A stretch of DNA of 15,122 nt from Bacteroidales bacterium UBA3742. GTDB lineage: Bacteria > Bacteroidota > Bacteroidia > Bacteroidales > Paludibacteraceae. The notes beneath the pieces are model-generated. The model ran no database searches. It saw only the letters and a program-made list of their open reading frames with translations, and was not told the origin of the DNA. Positions 4,229-14,607 of the stretch are shown here, piece after piece. Position numbers and translations under genes: made by a program. Position 1 is the stretch's first letter; each line of letters opens with the position of its first letter. Location of the stretch: assembly GCA_002371785.1 (NCBI GenBank), contig DFGU01000078.1, forward strand, positions 52,670 through 67,791, written 5' to 3'.

Positions 4229-7200
4229 ATGATGAAAAAACTAAACTATTTTAAAACCTTCCTGGCAGCGATGCTGTTGCTGCTGGTAGGGAGTAATTAT
4301 GTAGGAGCAGCAACAACTGTCAATTCCACTTGGGTGTCGAATCATGCAGTCGCTCCTTCCGTAGGGAATAATTATTACATCTACAATGTGGGAAGAAGTA
4401 AGTTTATTACTATTGGAGTACTTAATGCCTCTGCTTTTGGCGGTGATGCGGATGTGAATAAGGCCGGTTTGTTTACGCTTACCGGTACGGCATTAACGGC
4501 TGTGAGAGTTCAAGCGACCGAACCCATTAATGGCCAAATATATTATTTGGACAATTATGGAACCGGTTCAACTACAAGTACCTCTAACATTAATAAAAAA
4601 ATATCAGTACAATCAGGAACGCAATACTATATTCAGAATGCACAAGGAACATCTTCTTATAAGAATAAATATATCTATATGACATCCGGCGGATCGTTTT
4701 CTTATGGTGGGAGCAGTGGTACAGATCGAAGATGGTGTTTTGTTCCGGAACAAGATGTCCATGACTTGGTATCCGTGACGAGTCTTAAGGCGAACGGAAC
4801 CATGACGATTGATACTCCGACCGGTTCGCAAACGGCGAATGTAACCTTCAATGTGTCTGGAGACGGACCGGTGTCGGCATTCACTATCACGATGACCAGC
4901 GAGGACAGCCATTTTGTGATGGGAAGGGCGAGTCGTTCGGGCAATGTCATCACGGTGCCGGTAACCTATACCGCGCAGAACATACATGGCTCGCAGACAG
5001 CCACGGTAACGATTACCGCCAAAAACACAGCAGCAACTACGGCTTCCGGTACAATTACTGCAAATGTGGATTTGCAGCCGCGTTTCGCATTGAATGTGAC
5101 TTCGATTGACTGGAGTCATGACGGTCTGGGTGGCGGAGAAGAAGTGTTCTATAAAGAACAGGAAATCGCCGCTTCGCAACGTGACCGTTTGTCAAACAAA
5201 CTGGTTATCAATTCCGCGAATACAAGCGGTGTGGCGACGAATACGAATACCAAATGGACGGCAACTATTACCGGCACCAATGCCAATCAGTTTAAGTTCT
5301 CGAACGGAACCCAAACGGTTAGCAATAAGACGTATTCGGCTTCTCTGTTGGATGTCATCTATGCGCCGACGACCACAGGTACGCATAATGCGACCTTGCA
5401 TATCGTGTCCAGTTATAAGGATGCTAACAACCATACGGAGACCTACGAGCAGAATATTGCTTTGAGTGGTAAGGGTTCTGCCGATCCCCGCATTGCATTC
5501 GCAAAGGCGGGAAGCCAACTTCCTGTCCCGGCGGAGAGCCATAACTTTGGCAATATAATCGGTACGAATCAGCAAGTAATTACGGCGGATTTGTTTATGA
5601 CGCAGATCTCCAATCCGCAGATGAACTGGGATGATGCAGGAGGACAATGGGTGTTTGTGAATCAGAGTGCAGTCAATTGGTCGCTCCAGCAGCAAACGCT
5701 CTCGTTCCGTGCACAACGCACCTCTCCGGTAGAAACCAATACCGTGCATACGGCGACATTGACGATTTCCGGTAAGGGCCCCGCCAATGAAGATGTAACG
5801 GGTACCTTGACCTTGACCTATACGGCAGTGCCGCTGACTCAACCTACGGTTACTTGGAACTGGAGTTCCATCCGAGAGGGGCTTACGGCATACAATCCGA
5901 TTACTACCAATTCGGATGGTAATTGGACGCTGACCAAAACAGCCGGAGACAAGCTTACCTATGATCCGGCTTCTAATAAAAACGAAGCTACCGCGGAATA
6001 CTTACACCATGAACCTGGCCACTCGGCTGCGTTTTATCTTCAAATTCCGCAGACAGACACGTATGCTGCATTTGAAGGGGAATATGAGACCGCAATAGAT
6101 GCGTCCGCAGTACCGGAGATTCGTCTGGAAACGAATGAGCAGTTTACTACTCCTTCTTTCATGACATATAAAACCAGCGAAGGTTTTGGAGGATTGACGA
6201 CCTATGTAGAATTTGAACCGACGCACAATAGACTATTGCTCTCGGGTAGTCTTATCGACGATGGTGATTGGGCAGAATTTTATACAGCCGGACAAAATAG
6301 CATATCCTTCCGTTATGAGGATGTTGAAGCCGGAAGTCCAGCTATATGGAAGGTTACGGAAAATTATGGAAACAATACAAGTAAGGTAATTTATAACAAT
6401 GTAACGCTTACTTCCGGTGAAGATGTTACCTGGCGATTTTCGCCGAATGCGACAAGTATTCGTATACAAAATACTGCATCTAATGATGGTTATTTATTCA
6501 ATGTGAGACTTTATGAGTATGATGTCATTGCCGCGGACGCAGAAATCGTTGCGCTGATAGATGATAACGGCACAGTAAGCGACCGAGATGTTACGCTCAC
6601 CTTTGCCAATAAGCGTCAGGTCACCGCTACGTTGAACGAAACGGCAGCACAGTACTTTACAATAGTAAAAATGGCATCAGTTGCTCCTCCGGAAATTCGT
6701 TTGGAAACGACTGACCAGTTTAATAATGGAGCTATAATGACATATGAAGGTGCGACATTTAACGAGAATAATCATAAACTAACGATAGAATGGAATCATA
6801 ATTGGGTAGAATTTGTGAATCTTTCCGGGCAAAGTAAGATATCCTTCCGTTATGATGATGATCCCAGCGAAGATGATCCGGCTTCATGGACCGTTACGGA
6901 ATATATTGGTGACGCCGAGAATGTAATCTATAACAATGAGACTTATGCTTCCGGCGAAGATGTAACTTGGTCATTCTCTCCGGATGCAACAAAGATCAGG
7001 ATTGAAAATAGTAGTTGGTATACTGGCTGTTTAACCAATGTACGTCTCTATGGGGAGGGTAGTGGATGTGCTCCAGTTGGCGACCCGAGTTCGTCTATCG
7101 TATATGATGGCGATAATGGCTTGGGCGTAGGTAAAGTTGTGGACAATGTAGGTGTCAGAGTAGCACTAAAGAGTGGCGTCAATTTGGCAGATGCAAAGGC

Positions 7201-10200
7201 GGCTACGGCTGGTAATGCGTGCCAGTTGGTATTCGAGGATGATTATACCTACGATCATGAGGTACTCGTGCTTCCGATTGCGATTGTAGCTCCATGTGAT
7301 ATTACCTACAAGCATTCGGCAAATGGTACCTATGTCGTTACCTATCAGGGTGAAGACCCGCACACGGTTTCAGGTTCTGATTATCAAAAGCATATTACGG
7401 ATAACGATCCCGCGCATTATGCCGTTACCTTGAGCGCTCCCGCTCCGGCATCCGGTTATCGGTTCCAGGGATGGAAGATCAATGATGTCATTGTTTCTTG
7501 CAAAGAGAGCTTCACTACTTCAGTGACAATCAACAATAGTATCGTGGAAGCAGCGTTTGTTGCAGCGGCAGAAGCACAGAATTTCAAAGTAGGAGATGTC
7601 TATTTTGAAGACTTAGGTGTAGCGGCTACTGCCGCAGGTACCTCTGCGGATAGCAAGATCGTTACCCTCATGCGGGATCTTACGCTTGGCGATGGTACTA
7701 CCTCGATCACCTATATGATTCCTGCAGGTGTAACGTTGTTGATTCCGCACAAGGCTGACTTCTTTGAGTTGCAAGAGACTCCGGAAGTCTTAAGTCCGAA
7801 AGACAAAGAAGAGGTATTGGCCGCTTATCGTACACTGACGCTGAAGGAAGGCGTAACGATTAATTGTAACGGAAATATCTGCGTAGCAGGCAAGCTGCTG
7901 TCCACCGGCGGTGGTAATAAGTCCGCTTATACGACTGGCGAGTGCGGTGTGATCAATATGGCTAACGGTGGACATATTGAACTCAACAACGGAGCCCACT
8001 TGTTCTGCTGGGGTTATATCAAGGGTCAGGATATGGACCAAGGTAATAATACCGTTGGTACAGGAACTGTTACTGCCAATAGTGGAGCCACCATTTGGGA
8101 GAACTTCGAGTTAGGCGACTGGCGAGGTGGTACGGCTTCGTTCAATATCTACTACAATAACGAAACCGAACATCGCAAACTGTTCCCGTTCCAAAGTTAT
8201 GCGCTCCAGAACGTGGAGATCCCGACTTCCTTTATGCATGGTTCGACCCTGCGTACCTTTACCAGTATCACTACCAGCTTAGGTCACCACGATGCTATCT
8301 TCTCGATGATAGGTCCGGAGAATACGATGTTCTTGCTGACAGACGAGCAGTCGGTAGTGCGTACGTGGTACGACCCGACGACGGACTTGAGTTGCTATGA
8401 ATTGAGCGGAACGGCGAAGTTGGATGCTTTGCATGTGACGGTATATGTGGATATGAGTTCAGAGAACTTCATCCTGCCGATTTCCAATAGCATGCATATC
8501 ATCTTGAAGGATTGTAACATGAATCTGGCGAATCCGCTGATGGTACAAGCCGGCGCGATTGTGGAGATCAAGCCGAGTGCTACGGTTAATCTGACAAGCG
8601 AGTTGTATCTATACGATGTGGACCAGTGGGGCAAGTATGTACACAACTACTATTTCCGTTCGTTTAACAACTTGTCCAGCCATAAAGACCGTGGTGCAGA
8701 AGACTCTAAAGACGGTTTGGATGATGCGAAGTTAATCGTGGATGGTGTATTGAATATCCAGAACGGCGGCAAACTCTATACCACTGCCGGCGGCGCAAAC
8801 GTCATGGGTAACAATGGCGGACAAATTTCCTTCAAGAATGCCTTACCGGCTGATAATATCCTATGGGCTGTGACCGTACTATCCGGTGCACCCTATATCA
8901 ATTGGGAATACAATGATGTAAAAGCCGCAAACCTGTGCAACGAGGATGGTTCGTACACTCGCTCGATAGGAGGTAATAATACTTTCTATAATATCAACGG
9001 CCGTTGGTTCCACGAGGAGGATAAAGACGAACAGGCTGACCATACCTATATCTTTACCTATATGAAAGGTGAAAATATAGGTCAGGAGAACGAAAATAGA
9101 AATGCCGGTGAAGATGTGACCACAGATGCCGTTTATTCGCACGATAAGACCGGTCTGGAGGCACGTATGAAGTGGTTCAACGTAGAGGCTGATGAGAACT
9201 GTGAAAACTGGTGGGTAGGTGCTAACCCTGCAGCCCTCTACAACCATACGATGCTCAACGAATGGCATCAGTTCATGGCGGCTGAAGGAGAAGGAGTCTA
9301 TAGCGGCTCTAACAACACGCTCTATCATAAAGACGGATGCGGCTGGACGGAGACCGGTGTAGTAGACGAGAACTGTCTCTATACCTTCGAAGAGGGTGGT
9401 AATCTGATTAAGAAAGCCCTTGTGGATGGTCATTTCATTCCGCTGACAAGCAACGGCTATGACCCCGCTTATCATCAGACGGATGATGCAAGCAAATACT
9501 TTATCTGCTTCTCCGGATGTAACTGGCATCCGGCTACGCCTTATACCAATGAGTCGAAGGCTTATACGATCCATCCTGAAGATGAAGATATGCATTACAT
9601 CTGGTTCAACAACGACTGGATGAACGTGCTGCGCGACGAACCATTCTTCTACACCGAAGACGAGCAGACCAACGTACGCACGTACTACGAGTATGTTAAT
9701 GGCGATTGGGTAGTAGCTACTCCGTACGTCAGCGTCACCGATGAAGCAGAAACCCGTACGTTCTACATGATCAAGGAGGCGTTCAACGTAGCTTCTATCA
9801 AGAAAGACGCTACTATCACCCTCCTGCGCGACCTGCCGAACGTGTCGGAGGTATTGACCTATTCGACACAGAACACGACCTGTACGCTCGACCTGAACGG
9901 ACATCTTTTGGCTGGAAATATCGCTAACCTGATTACCATTAATGCCCCGGGCGCTACCTTCACGATTACCGATAACTCGGATCTGAAGATAGGTAAGATC
10001 AGCAACGCTGCTAACAAAGCCGTTTATGTACAGAAAGGTACGCTCGTTGTAGCGAACGGTACGATCGAATCGACCGGTGTCAACGCAATCGATGGTGCAT
10101 CTTCAGCGACGATCACTATCAACGGTGGTTATTTTGCAGCGAACACAAAATGCGTACAAACAGCAGGTTCTTGCGCTATCAGTGGCGGTCATTTTACCAA

Positions 10201-12607
10201 ATATGCGAACTTGGTAGCCTATGCTGCTGCGCATAAGTATCCATTTGAGACGACTGATCCGAAATATAAGTATGAGGTGTCAGATGCTTGGACCATCACC
10301 TTCAAGGATGGTACAACTACCCTCCAGACGCTGCATCTGAAACCGGGTGAGACTCCGGTTTATACCGCAGCTCAGCCGACCAAAGACGGATATAAGTTTG
10401 TTGGCTGGAACACGTCAATTGTTCCTGCAACGGCGGATGCTACTTATACCGCACAATTCGAGGAAGTAGCCGCAGGTTCGAAGTGTGTCACGCTGAACTC
10501 CAACGGCGGTAACGAAGGATTGCAGTATATCTATGTTACATCCGGTAGCGCCGTAGGCACATTGCCTGAAACGACCAAAGAAGGTAATACCTTCGCCGGT
10601 TGGTTTACCGATCCTTCGGCCGGTACGCAAGTCAGCGCTTCTACGACCGTTTCCGCAGACGTAACCTGGTATGCGCACTATACGAAGAATTCGTACACCC
10701 TGACTTGGAATGCGAATGGCGGCGAGTTGTCCGGTAGTTACACCAGTGGTTCGGTACAATTCGGTACTGCCATCACCGCTCCGACGGCAACGTTTGAAGG
10801 ACATTCCTTCATCGGTTGGAATGTAAGTCCGGCTTCGACTATGCCGGCGCAAGACGTAACGTACACCGCACAATGGTCTGTTGCTGCAAAGCACTATCTG
10901 CAAAATCTGGATGGTACGTATCCCGCAACGCCGGAAGCAACCGAAAACGTAACCGGTGGAGCAGGGGAGTATGTCACTCCGGCAGTCAAGACCTACGACG
11001 GCTTTATCACTCCGAAAACGCAGACGGTTCGGATTGGCGAAACAACCGAGATAACGTATAACTACGCTCGCCGTACCTATACTATCACCCTTGATGCTAC
11101 AACCAACGGCGGTACTTGTGCTACGGCTTCGGTTGAAGTAAAGCACGGTGCTACGCCGACACTGCCGGATGCTACCAAAGCAGGACTCTCCTTTGATGGT
11201 TGGTTCACAAAAGCTGTCGGCGGCGATCATATTACGGACGAAACAGTTATTCAGCGGAATATCGGTAAACTTTATGCGCAGTTTGTGGATAACAATCTGA
11301 CTGTATCGGCTCCGATGACCATATCTGATACTCGTACCGTTACTGACTTGCGTGTGACAACGACCGGCAGACTGACCATCACAGGCGATGTAACAGCGAA
11401 TAACTTCATTTTGGAGTCGAACGGTTCTACCGCTTCAGGTCAGTTCTTGGAAGGCTATGAGAACTTGCATTATACGAATGCGTACTTCGATCTCAAGATT
11501 AACGCGAAGAACCACCAGTGGTATGCTGTGGCTGTGCCTTGGAATGTAGATGCAACCAATGGTATCTCTGTCAACGGTCGCACGCTGACGCTGGGTACCG
11601 ACTTTGATGTTGTCTATTACAACGGCACACGTCGTGCTGCAGAAGGCAAGCAGAAATGCTGGACGTACGTAGAAGACGAGGACGATAAGACCTTGCAACC
11701 GGGCCAACTCTATATGATTGGTCTGATGCTTGATGCAGCCACCATACGCTTCGAGAAGAAAGACGGTGCGGCACTGATGACCGCTACCACCTCTGTAGCC
11801 GCACATCCTTCTGATGTAACTACCGATGCCGGCTGGAACGGTGTAGCTAACCCTGCTCTCTATCATGCATTCGTCAACCCTGGAACGGCGGAAGGTCAGG
11901 TATATAATCCCGATAGCAAGAGCTATAGCCTGATTACGATGAGTGAAGCGAAGTTCGTAGTAGGAGAAGGTGCGTTTGTACAAGCTCCGAATACACTGTC
12001 GAATATTCCGGCTGTTACGGTCAATCCGTTCTCTGCTCCGCGCCGTACACGTGCGCAGGCGAACCTTACGTATGACGTGCGTATAGCGCCGGCTGATGCG
12101 GACTACACCGATCGCCTGTTCATCAAGACTACCGACGACAAGGAGGAAGATGTATATACCGTAGGTCAAGACCTCGCAAAGTTAGGTGTCAGCAACCTTG
12201 TTCCGCAGATGTGGATCAATCGTTACAACGAGAAACTCTGTGTCAATACGCAGGCATTGCAACACGCTACGATCACCTATCCGCTGGGTATCCAAGTACC
12301 TGCTGAGGGCGAATATACCATCAGTATTCAGAATGCAGACGACAATGATCAAACTGTGGTCTACCTGACGCTGGACGGCCGTGTAATATGGAACCTCAGC
12401 ATGGCGCCTTATACCACCACTATGGAGGCCGGCACGAGTCAGCGCTACGGTCTGCGCCTGAATGCGAAGGCTCCCCAGACGGCTACCGATATCGATGAAG
12501 CCATCATCGACGCCCGGGGCGATACCCGCAAGGTGCTGATTGACAACCAGGTATTCATCATCCGTGGTAACAATGTCTATAGTGTAGATGGACAATTGGT
12601 AAAATGA
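4229..12607 (+). CDS. Giant secreted surface protein with InlB-type repeats and beta-helix-like regions
   Basis: A 2792-residue exported protein, probably cell-surface attached, with adhesion or host-interaction as the likely but unproven role. It has a signal peptide (about 1-28, with AAMLLLLVG as core). In order: Ig-like/choice-of-anchor beta domains, about 180-560; two related 125-135-residue domains (630-764 and 822-944); a GYRFQGWKINDV-type repeat near 1076; parallel beta-helix-like stretches (about 1164-1530 and 1886-1990) with runs of T, V, I, N and G; and five glycine/tryptophan repeats, about 2020-2352. Of the five, NSNGGNEG...FAGWFTDP and NANGGELSG...FIGWNVSP are typical Listeria-Bacteroides InlB B-repeats, while the fourth (LQNLDGTYP) is divergent. 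The last 24 residues (VLIDNQVFIIRGN, then NVYSVDGQLVK) look like a short type IX secretion sorting tail. No LPXTG, transmembrane anchor or enzyme motif is seen. ATG 4229 is used rather than 4232 because it is the first; either keeps the signal peptide. The 44-residue gene follows 36 bases later. Confidence 0.9.
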   Translation: MMKKLNYFKTFLAAMLLLLVGSNYVGAATTVNSTWVSNHAVAPSVGNNYYIYNVGRSKFITIGVLNASAFGGDADVNKAGLFTLTGTALTAVRVQATEPINGQIYYLDNYGTGSTTSTSNINKKISVQSGTQYYIQNAQGTSSYKNKYIYMTSGGSFSYGGSSGTDRRWCFVPEQDVHDLVSVTSLKANGTMTIDTPTGSQTANVTFNVSGDGPVSAFTITMTSEDSHFVMGRASRSGNVITVPVTYTAQNIHGSQTATVTITAKNTAATTASGTITANVDLQPRFALNVTSIDWSHDGLGGGEEVFYKEQEIAASQRDRLSNKLVINSANTSGVATNTNTKWTATITGTNANQFKFSNGTQTVSNKTYSASLLDVIYAPTTTGTHNATLHIVSSYKDANNHTETYEQNIALSGKGSADPRIAFAKAGSQLPVPAESHNFGNIIGTNQQVITADLFMTQISNPQMNWDDAGGQWVFVNQSAVNWSLQQQTLSFRAQRTSPVETNTVHTATLTISGKGPANEDVTGTLTLTYTAVPLTQPTVTWNWSSIREGLTAYNPITTNSDGNWTLTKTAGDKLTYDPASNKNEATAEYLHHEPGHSAAFYLQIPQTDTYAAFEGEYETAIDASAVPEIRLETNEQFTTPSFMTYKTSEGFGGLTTYVEFEPTHNRLLLSGSLIDDGDWAEFYTAGQNSISFRYEDVEAGSPAIWKVTENYGNNTSKVIYNNVTLTSGEDVTWRFSPNATSIRIQNTASNDGYLFNVRLYEYDVIAADAEIVALIDDNGTVSDRDVTLTFANKRQVTATLNETAAQYFTIVKMASVAPPEIRLETTDQFNNGAIMTYEGATFNENNHKLTIEWNHNWVEFVNLSGQSKISFRYDDDPSEDDPASWTVTEYIGDAENVIYNNETYASGEDVTWSFSPDATKIRIENSSWYTGCLTNVRLYGEGSGCAPVGDPSSSIVYDGDNGLGVGKVVDNVGVRVALKSGVNLADAKAATAGNACQLVFEDDYTYDHEVLVLPIAIVAPCDITYKHSANGTYVVTYQGEDPHTVSGSDYQKHITDNDPAHYAVTLSAPAPASGYRFQGWKINDVIVSCKESFTTSVTINNSIVEAAFVAAAEAQNFKVGDVYFEDLGVAATAAGTSADSKIVTLMRDLTLGDGTTSITYMIPAGVTLLIPHKADFFELQETPEVLSPKDKEEVLAAYRTLTLKEGVTINCNGNICVAGKLLSTGGGNKSAYTTGECGVINMANGGHIELNNGAHLFCWGYIKGQDMDQGNNTVGTGTVTANSGATIWENFELGDWRGGTASFNIYYNNETEHRKLFPFQSYALQNVEIPTSFMHGSTLRTFTSITTSLGHHDAIFSMIGPENTMFLLTDEQSVVRTWYDPTTDLSCYELSGTAKLDALHVTVYVDMSSENFILPISNSMHIILKDCNMNLANPLMVQAGAIVEIKPSATVNLTSELYLYDVDQWGKYVHNYYFRSFNNLSSHKDRGAEDSKDGLDDAKLIVDGVLNIQNGGKLYTTAGGANVMGNNGGQISFKNALPADNILWAVTVLSGAPYINWEYNDVKAANLCNEDGSYTRSIGGNNTFYNINGRWFHEEDKDEQADHTYIFTYMKGENIGQENENRNAGEDVTTDAVYSHDKTGLEARMKWFNVEADENCENWWVGANPAALYNHTMLNEWHQFMAAEGEGVYSGSNNTLYHKDGCGWTETGVVDENCLYTFEEGGNLIKKALVDGHFIPLTSNGYDPAYHQTDDASKYFICFSGCNWHPATPYTNESKAYTIHPEDEDMHYIWFNNDWMNVLRDEPFFYTEDEQTNVRTYYEYVNGDWVVATPYVSVTDEAETRTFYMIKEAFNVASIKKDATITLLRDLPNVSEVLTYSTQNTTCTLDLNGHLLAGNIANLITINAPGATFTITDNSDLKIGKISNAANKAVYVQKGTLVVANGTIESTGVNAIDGASSATITINGGYFAANTKCVQTAGSCAISGGHFTKYANLVAYAAAHKYPFETTDPKYKYEVSDAWTITFKDGTTTLQTLHLKPGETPVYTAAQPTKDGYKFVGWNTSIVPATADATYTAQFEEVAAGSKCVTLNSNGGNEGLQYIYVTSGSAVGTLPETTKEGNTFAGWFTDPSAGTQVSASTTVSADVTWYAHYTKNSYTLTWNANGGELSGSYTSGSVQFGTAITAPTATFEGHSFIGWNVSPASTMPAQDVTYTAQWSVAAKHYLQNLDGTYPATPEATENVTGGAGEYVTPAVKTYDGFITPKTQTVRIGETTEITYNYARRTYTITLDATTNGGTCATASVEVKHGATPTLPDATKAGLSFDGWFTKAVGGDHITDETVIQRNIGKLYAQFVDNNLTVSAPMTISDTRTVTDLRVTTTGRLTITGDVTANNFILESNGSTASGQFLEGYENLHYTNAYFDLKINAKNHQWYAVAVPWNVDATNGISVNGRTLTLGTDFDVVYYNGTRRAAEGKQKCWTYVEDEDDKTLQPGQLYMIGLMLDAATIRFEKKDGAALMTATTSVAAHPSDVTTDAGWNGVANPALYHAFVNPGTAEGQVYNPDSKSYSLITMSEAKFVVGEGAFVQAPNTLSNIPAVTVNPFSAPRRTRAQANLTYDVRIAPADADYTDRLFIKTTDDKEEDVYTVGQDLAKLGVSNLVPQMWINRYNEKLCVNTQALQHATITYPLGIQVPAEGEYTISIQNADDNDQTVVYLTLDGRVIWNLSMAPYTTTMEAGTSQRYGLRLNAKAPQTATDIDEAIIDARGDTRKVLIDNQVFIIRGNNVYSVDGQLVK
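6117..7058 (+). repeat. Internal domain duplication in the giant gene
   Basis: Residues 630-764 and 822-944 share the order EIRLET(N/T)(E/D)QF, MTY, (W)(A/V)EF, G(Q)(N/S)(S/K)ISFRY(E/D)D, (I/S)W.VTE, (V)IYNN, SGEDVTW.FSP(N/D)AT.IRI(Q/E)N and NVRLY. The copies are clearly diverged, so this is an old duplication separated by a 57-residue spacer. I do not recognise the domain family; lectin- or jelly-roll-like carbohydrate binding is one possibility. Confidence 0.8.
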
Positions 12608-12615
12608 GTAAATGT

Positions 12616-12639
12616 GAAAATGCGAAAATGAGAAAATAG
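12616..12639 (+). repeat. Three GAAAATNN octamers between operon genes
   Basis: GAAAATGC, GAAAATGA and GAAAATAG stand in tandem in the short gap between the giant gene's stop and ATG 12644. The tract is A-rich and unstructured and may act as an A-rich translation enhancer, or be a simple-sequence relic. Confidence 0.6.
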
Positions 12640-12643
12640 CCTT

Positions 12644-12778
12644 ATGAAAAAGAAACAATATAACATCCCTCAGACCGAGGTGACCCATTACGCTGCATTG
12701 AATGGTATTATGAAGACTAGCATTGATTTGTTAAACGATCCGGGATCTGCTCCCCGCCGTCGTGACTCAGTATTCTAA
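12644..12778 (+). CDS. 44-residue conserved-looking small protein
   Basis: ATG 12644 opens a 44-codon frame ending in TAA 12776-12778, with sequence MKKKQYNIPQTEVTHYAAL... and an end of APRRRDSVF. The head, K-K-(K/Q)-Y-x-x-P-x-T-E, is the style of the many small cytosolic proteins of 40-70 residues that accompany secreted-protein operons in Bacteroidales; I know no established function for them. No signal peptide or membrane segment is present. It starts 36 bases after the giant gene and its last 17 bases overlap the next gene, which argues for real translation and for coupling between the two. A homologue search would settle whether it is conserved. Confidence 0.7.
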   Translation: MKKKQYNIPQTEVTHYAALNGIMKTSIDLLNDPGSAPRRRDSVF

Positions 12779-14594
12779 ACATATTATATGGATCCTGCTT
12801 GTGCTCGTTTGCCGGTTTCTGCCGGCACGAGCACAAAGCGGAGCCAGTTGTAGCGATGCTATTCGGCTGGTTCCCGATTATGACGCGACCATCTCGGGCG
12901 CTGGGGTGAAATGGTATGTCGGCAACACCTTTGATTTGCCGATGACCGTTCGGTTCTATCCGCAGAACGAAAACGACCCGGCTCCCGATATGGAGTTTGA
13001 CTTCACGTGTACACCGGGTGTGTACGGGGATTCAATCTTGTGCCAACTCTTCTGTCAAGGCCAAAGCTCTTACGTCCCTATGCCCTCTGCGGTCTATCCG
13101 GTTCAGAAGACCGACGAACAGGGCAAGAAGTTCTATGAGGTAGCGATGGGAGAAGAGAAGCGTAACCTGCTGCTGATGACCGGTATCTATTATGATGTCG
13201 ATGTGTATATCAAGGTGACCTACCACGGTCGCGGACGAATCACGATGACGCCCGATGCCGAGTTTTCGCAGTGTATGGATACGGATAAGTGGCTGCTGTT
13301 GGGCCGAACGCTGTCCGTAGCTGCCAACGATAGTGCAACCTTCTTCGTCGCTCCGTATGCCAACTGGCGTACCGATTCCGTTCGTTATATATGGAGCGGT
13401 CCGGCGCCGGCTATGGTCGCGCTGGGTACAAGTTGTGATTTTGATCCCTATGATCCGTTCGACGAGCGTTGCATCGATCCCATGCAGATGCGGGCCGGTG
13501 GAGATACCGTCAATCATACCAACGCCATCATTCAGGACTATCTGGCCTACATGACCAATGTCAACAACATGGCCAAGGGCGGTATGTTCTATGTCAAAGC
13601 TATTAGTTCCCAACCCGGTACGCTCAAGATCGAACGTATCCCCGAAGCGCCGCCGGCTGGAGGAGCCATATTGCTAAAGTACGACCAGCCGAATAACATT
13701 GCTGCGAACAACACGCAACTGTATGCCATCTCGCGGGCATGGACGTCTGCGACCTTGTTCACTACGCCTACAACGCATGTGTTCCGCATGTATATCGGCG
13801 CCGGTGACGATTTCACCCCTCAGACGGCGATCGGCTCCTACACGTTCAACCGCAACGCGGACGGACATTGGTATGGCTTGACGGACAACGAGATGACGGC
13901 TTTGTGGAACCAAGTGTCCGGCAGTCAGAAATTCCTCTACGTGCGCTTCGAGTGTACACAGGAAACCTCCCTGACACCGTCCGAATGGACGCCCTCGGAG
14001 TGCTATGAGAAAGCGAAGTTGATTGGCAAGAATACAACGACCAATATCTCAATGCGATCCAAGGATATCTATCGTATTTACTACGCCGATTGGCAAGGCG
14101 GCGATATGTATGCTACTTGGGATGGCCAGAAAATGTGCAAGTTGCTCGTGTCCGGCAGATGTACAATCGGTACCAACGGTAGTTCCGAATCCATTGTGTA
14201 TTATGAGGAAATGACCGGTGGAACAACCTATACAATTCCTGCCGCCGATTTGACTGATTGGGACGCGTCGGTGGATGCCGATGGATATATCTATATGCGC
14301 TTTTATTCCGATAAGGCCGGTAGCCTGACGCTCTCCTCCACGGCCCCCGATGAAACCGATCCGGAAGAACCCTCGTCAGAGGTGCGACGTGTCACGGTAT
14401 TTGTAGCCTGCTTGGAAGATGCAACAGGCATACAGGTTCATGTCAGCCGACAGCAAACCATCCGCATATATGATGTCGATGGTAATGAAATCTGGCAGCA
14501 GACGGTACAGCCCGGTCAGCCGCAATCCCTTCCCCTGCAGCCCGCCACCTACACACTCATAGGCGAATACGATCAAATCGAAATCCATCTGTAA
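12762..14594 (+). CDS. Secreted 610-residue protein, partner of the giant surface protein
   Basis: A signal peptide follows the start directly (about 1-25, IIWILLVLVCRFLPARAQ). The start must be GTG 12762: no in-frame ATG precedes the signal peptide and an in-frame stop lies about 30 bases upstream. The first base of the gene falls inside the 44-residue gene (17-base overlap, different frame), so translation is probably coupled. The mature part is beta-rich: an N-terminal domain beginning SCSDAIRLVPDYDATISG, an adhesin-like middle, and a domain near 410-500 (ECYEKAKLIGK, YRIYYADWQGGDMYATWDG) that resembles early parts of the same protein. The C-terminus (about 550-610: TIRIYDVDGNEIWQQTV, then PATYTLIGEY) resembles type IX sorting domains that end many Bacteroidota exported proteins. 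No catalytic motif is seen. It may sit on the surface with the giant protein. No terminator is visible after it. Confidence 0.85.
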   Translation: MTQYSKHIIWILLVLVCRFLPARAQSGASCSDAIRLVPDYDATISGAGVKWYVGNTFDLPMTVRFYPQNENDPAPDMEFDFTCTPGVYGDSILCQLFCQGQSSYVPMPSAVYPVQKTDEQGKKFYEVAMGEEKRNLLLMTGIYYDVDVYIKVTYHGRGRITMTPDAEFSQCMDTDKWLLLGRTLSVAANDSATFFVAPYANWRTDSVRYIWSGPAPAMVALGTSCDFDPYDPFDERCIDPMQMRAGGDTVNHTNAIIQDYLAYMTNVNNMAKGGMFYVKAISSQPGTLKIERIPEAPPAGGAILLKYDQPNNIAANNTQLYAISRAWTSATLFTTPTTHVFRMYIGAGDDFTPQTAIGSYTFNRNADGHWYGLTDNEMTALWNQVSGSQKFLYVRFECTQETSLTPSEWTPSECYEKAKLIGKNTTTNISMRSKDIYRIYYADWQGGDMYATWDGQKMCKLLVSGRCTIGTNGSSESIVYYEEMTGGTTYTIPAADLTDWDASVDADGYIYMRFYSDKAGSLTLSSTAPDETDPEEPSSEVRRVTVFVACLEDATGIQVHVSRQQTIRIYDVDGNEIWQQTVQPGQPQSLPLQPATYTLIGEYDQIEIHL

Positions 14595-14607
14595 TCTTCT
14601 CTGTTTT

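Noticed and set aside
8879..9904. 341-codon open frame on the minus strand within the giant gene, and several others like it
   Set aside because: The plus strand is a continuous, recognisable surface protein; the minus frames are shadows of its codon use and show no domains.
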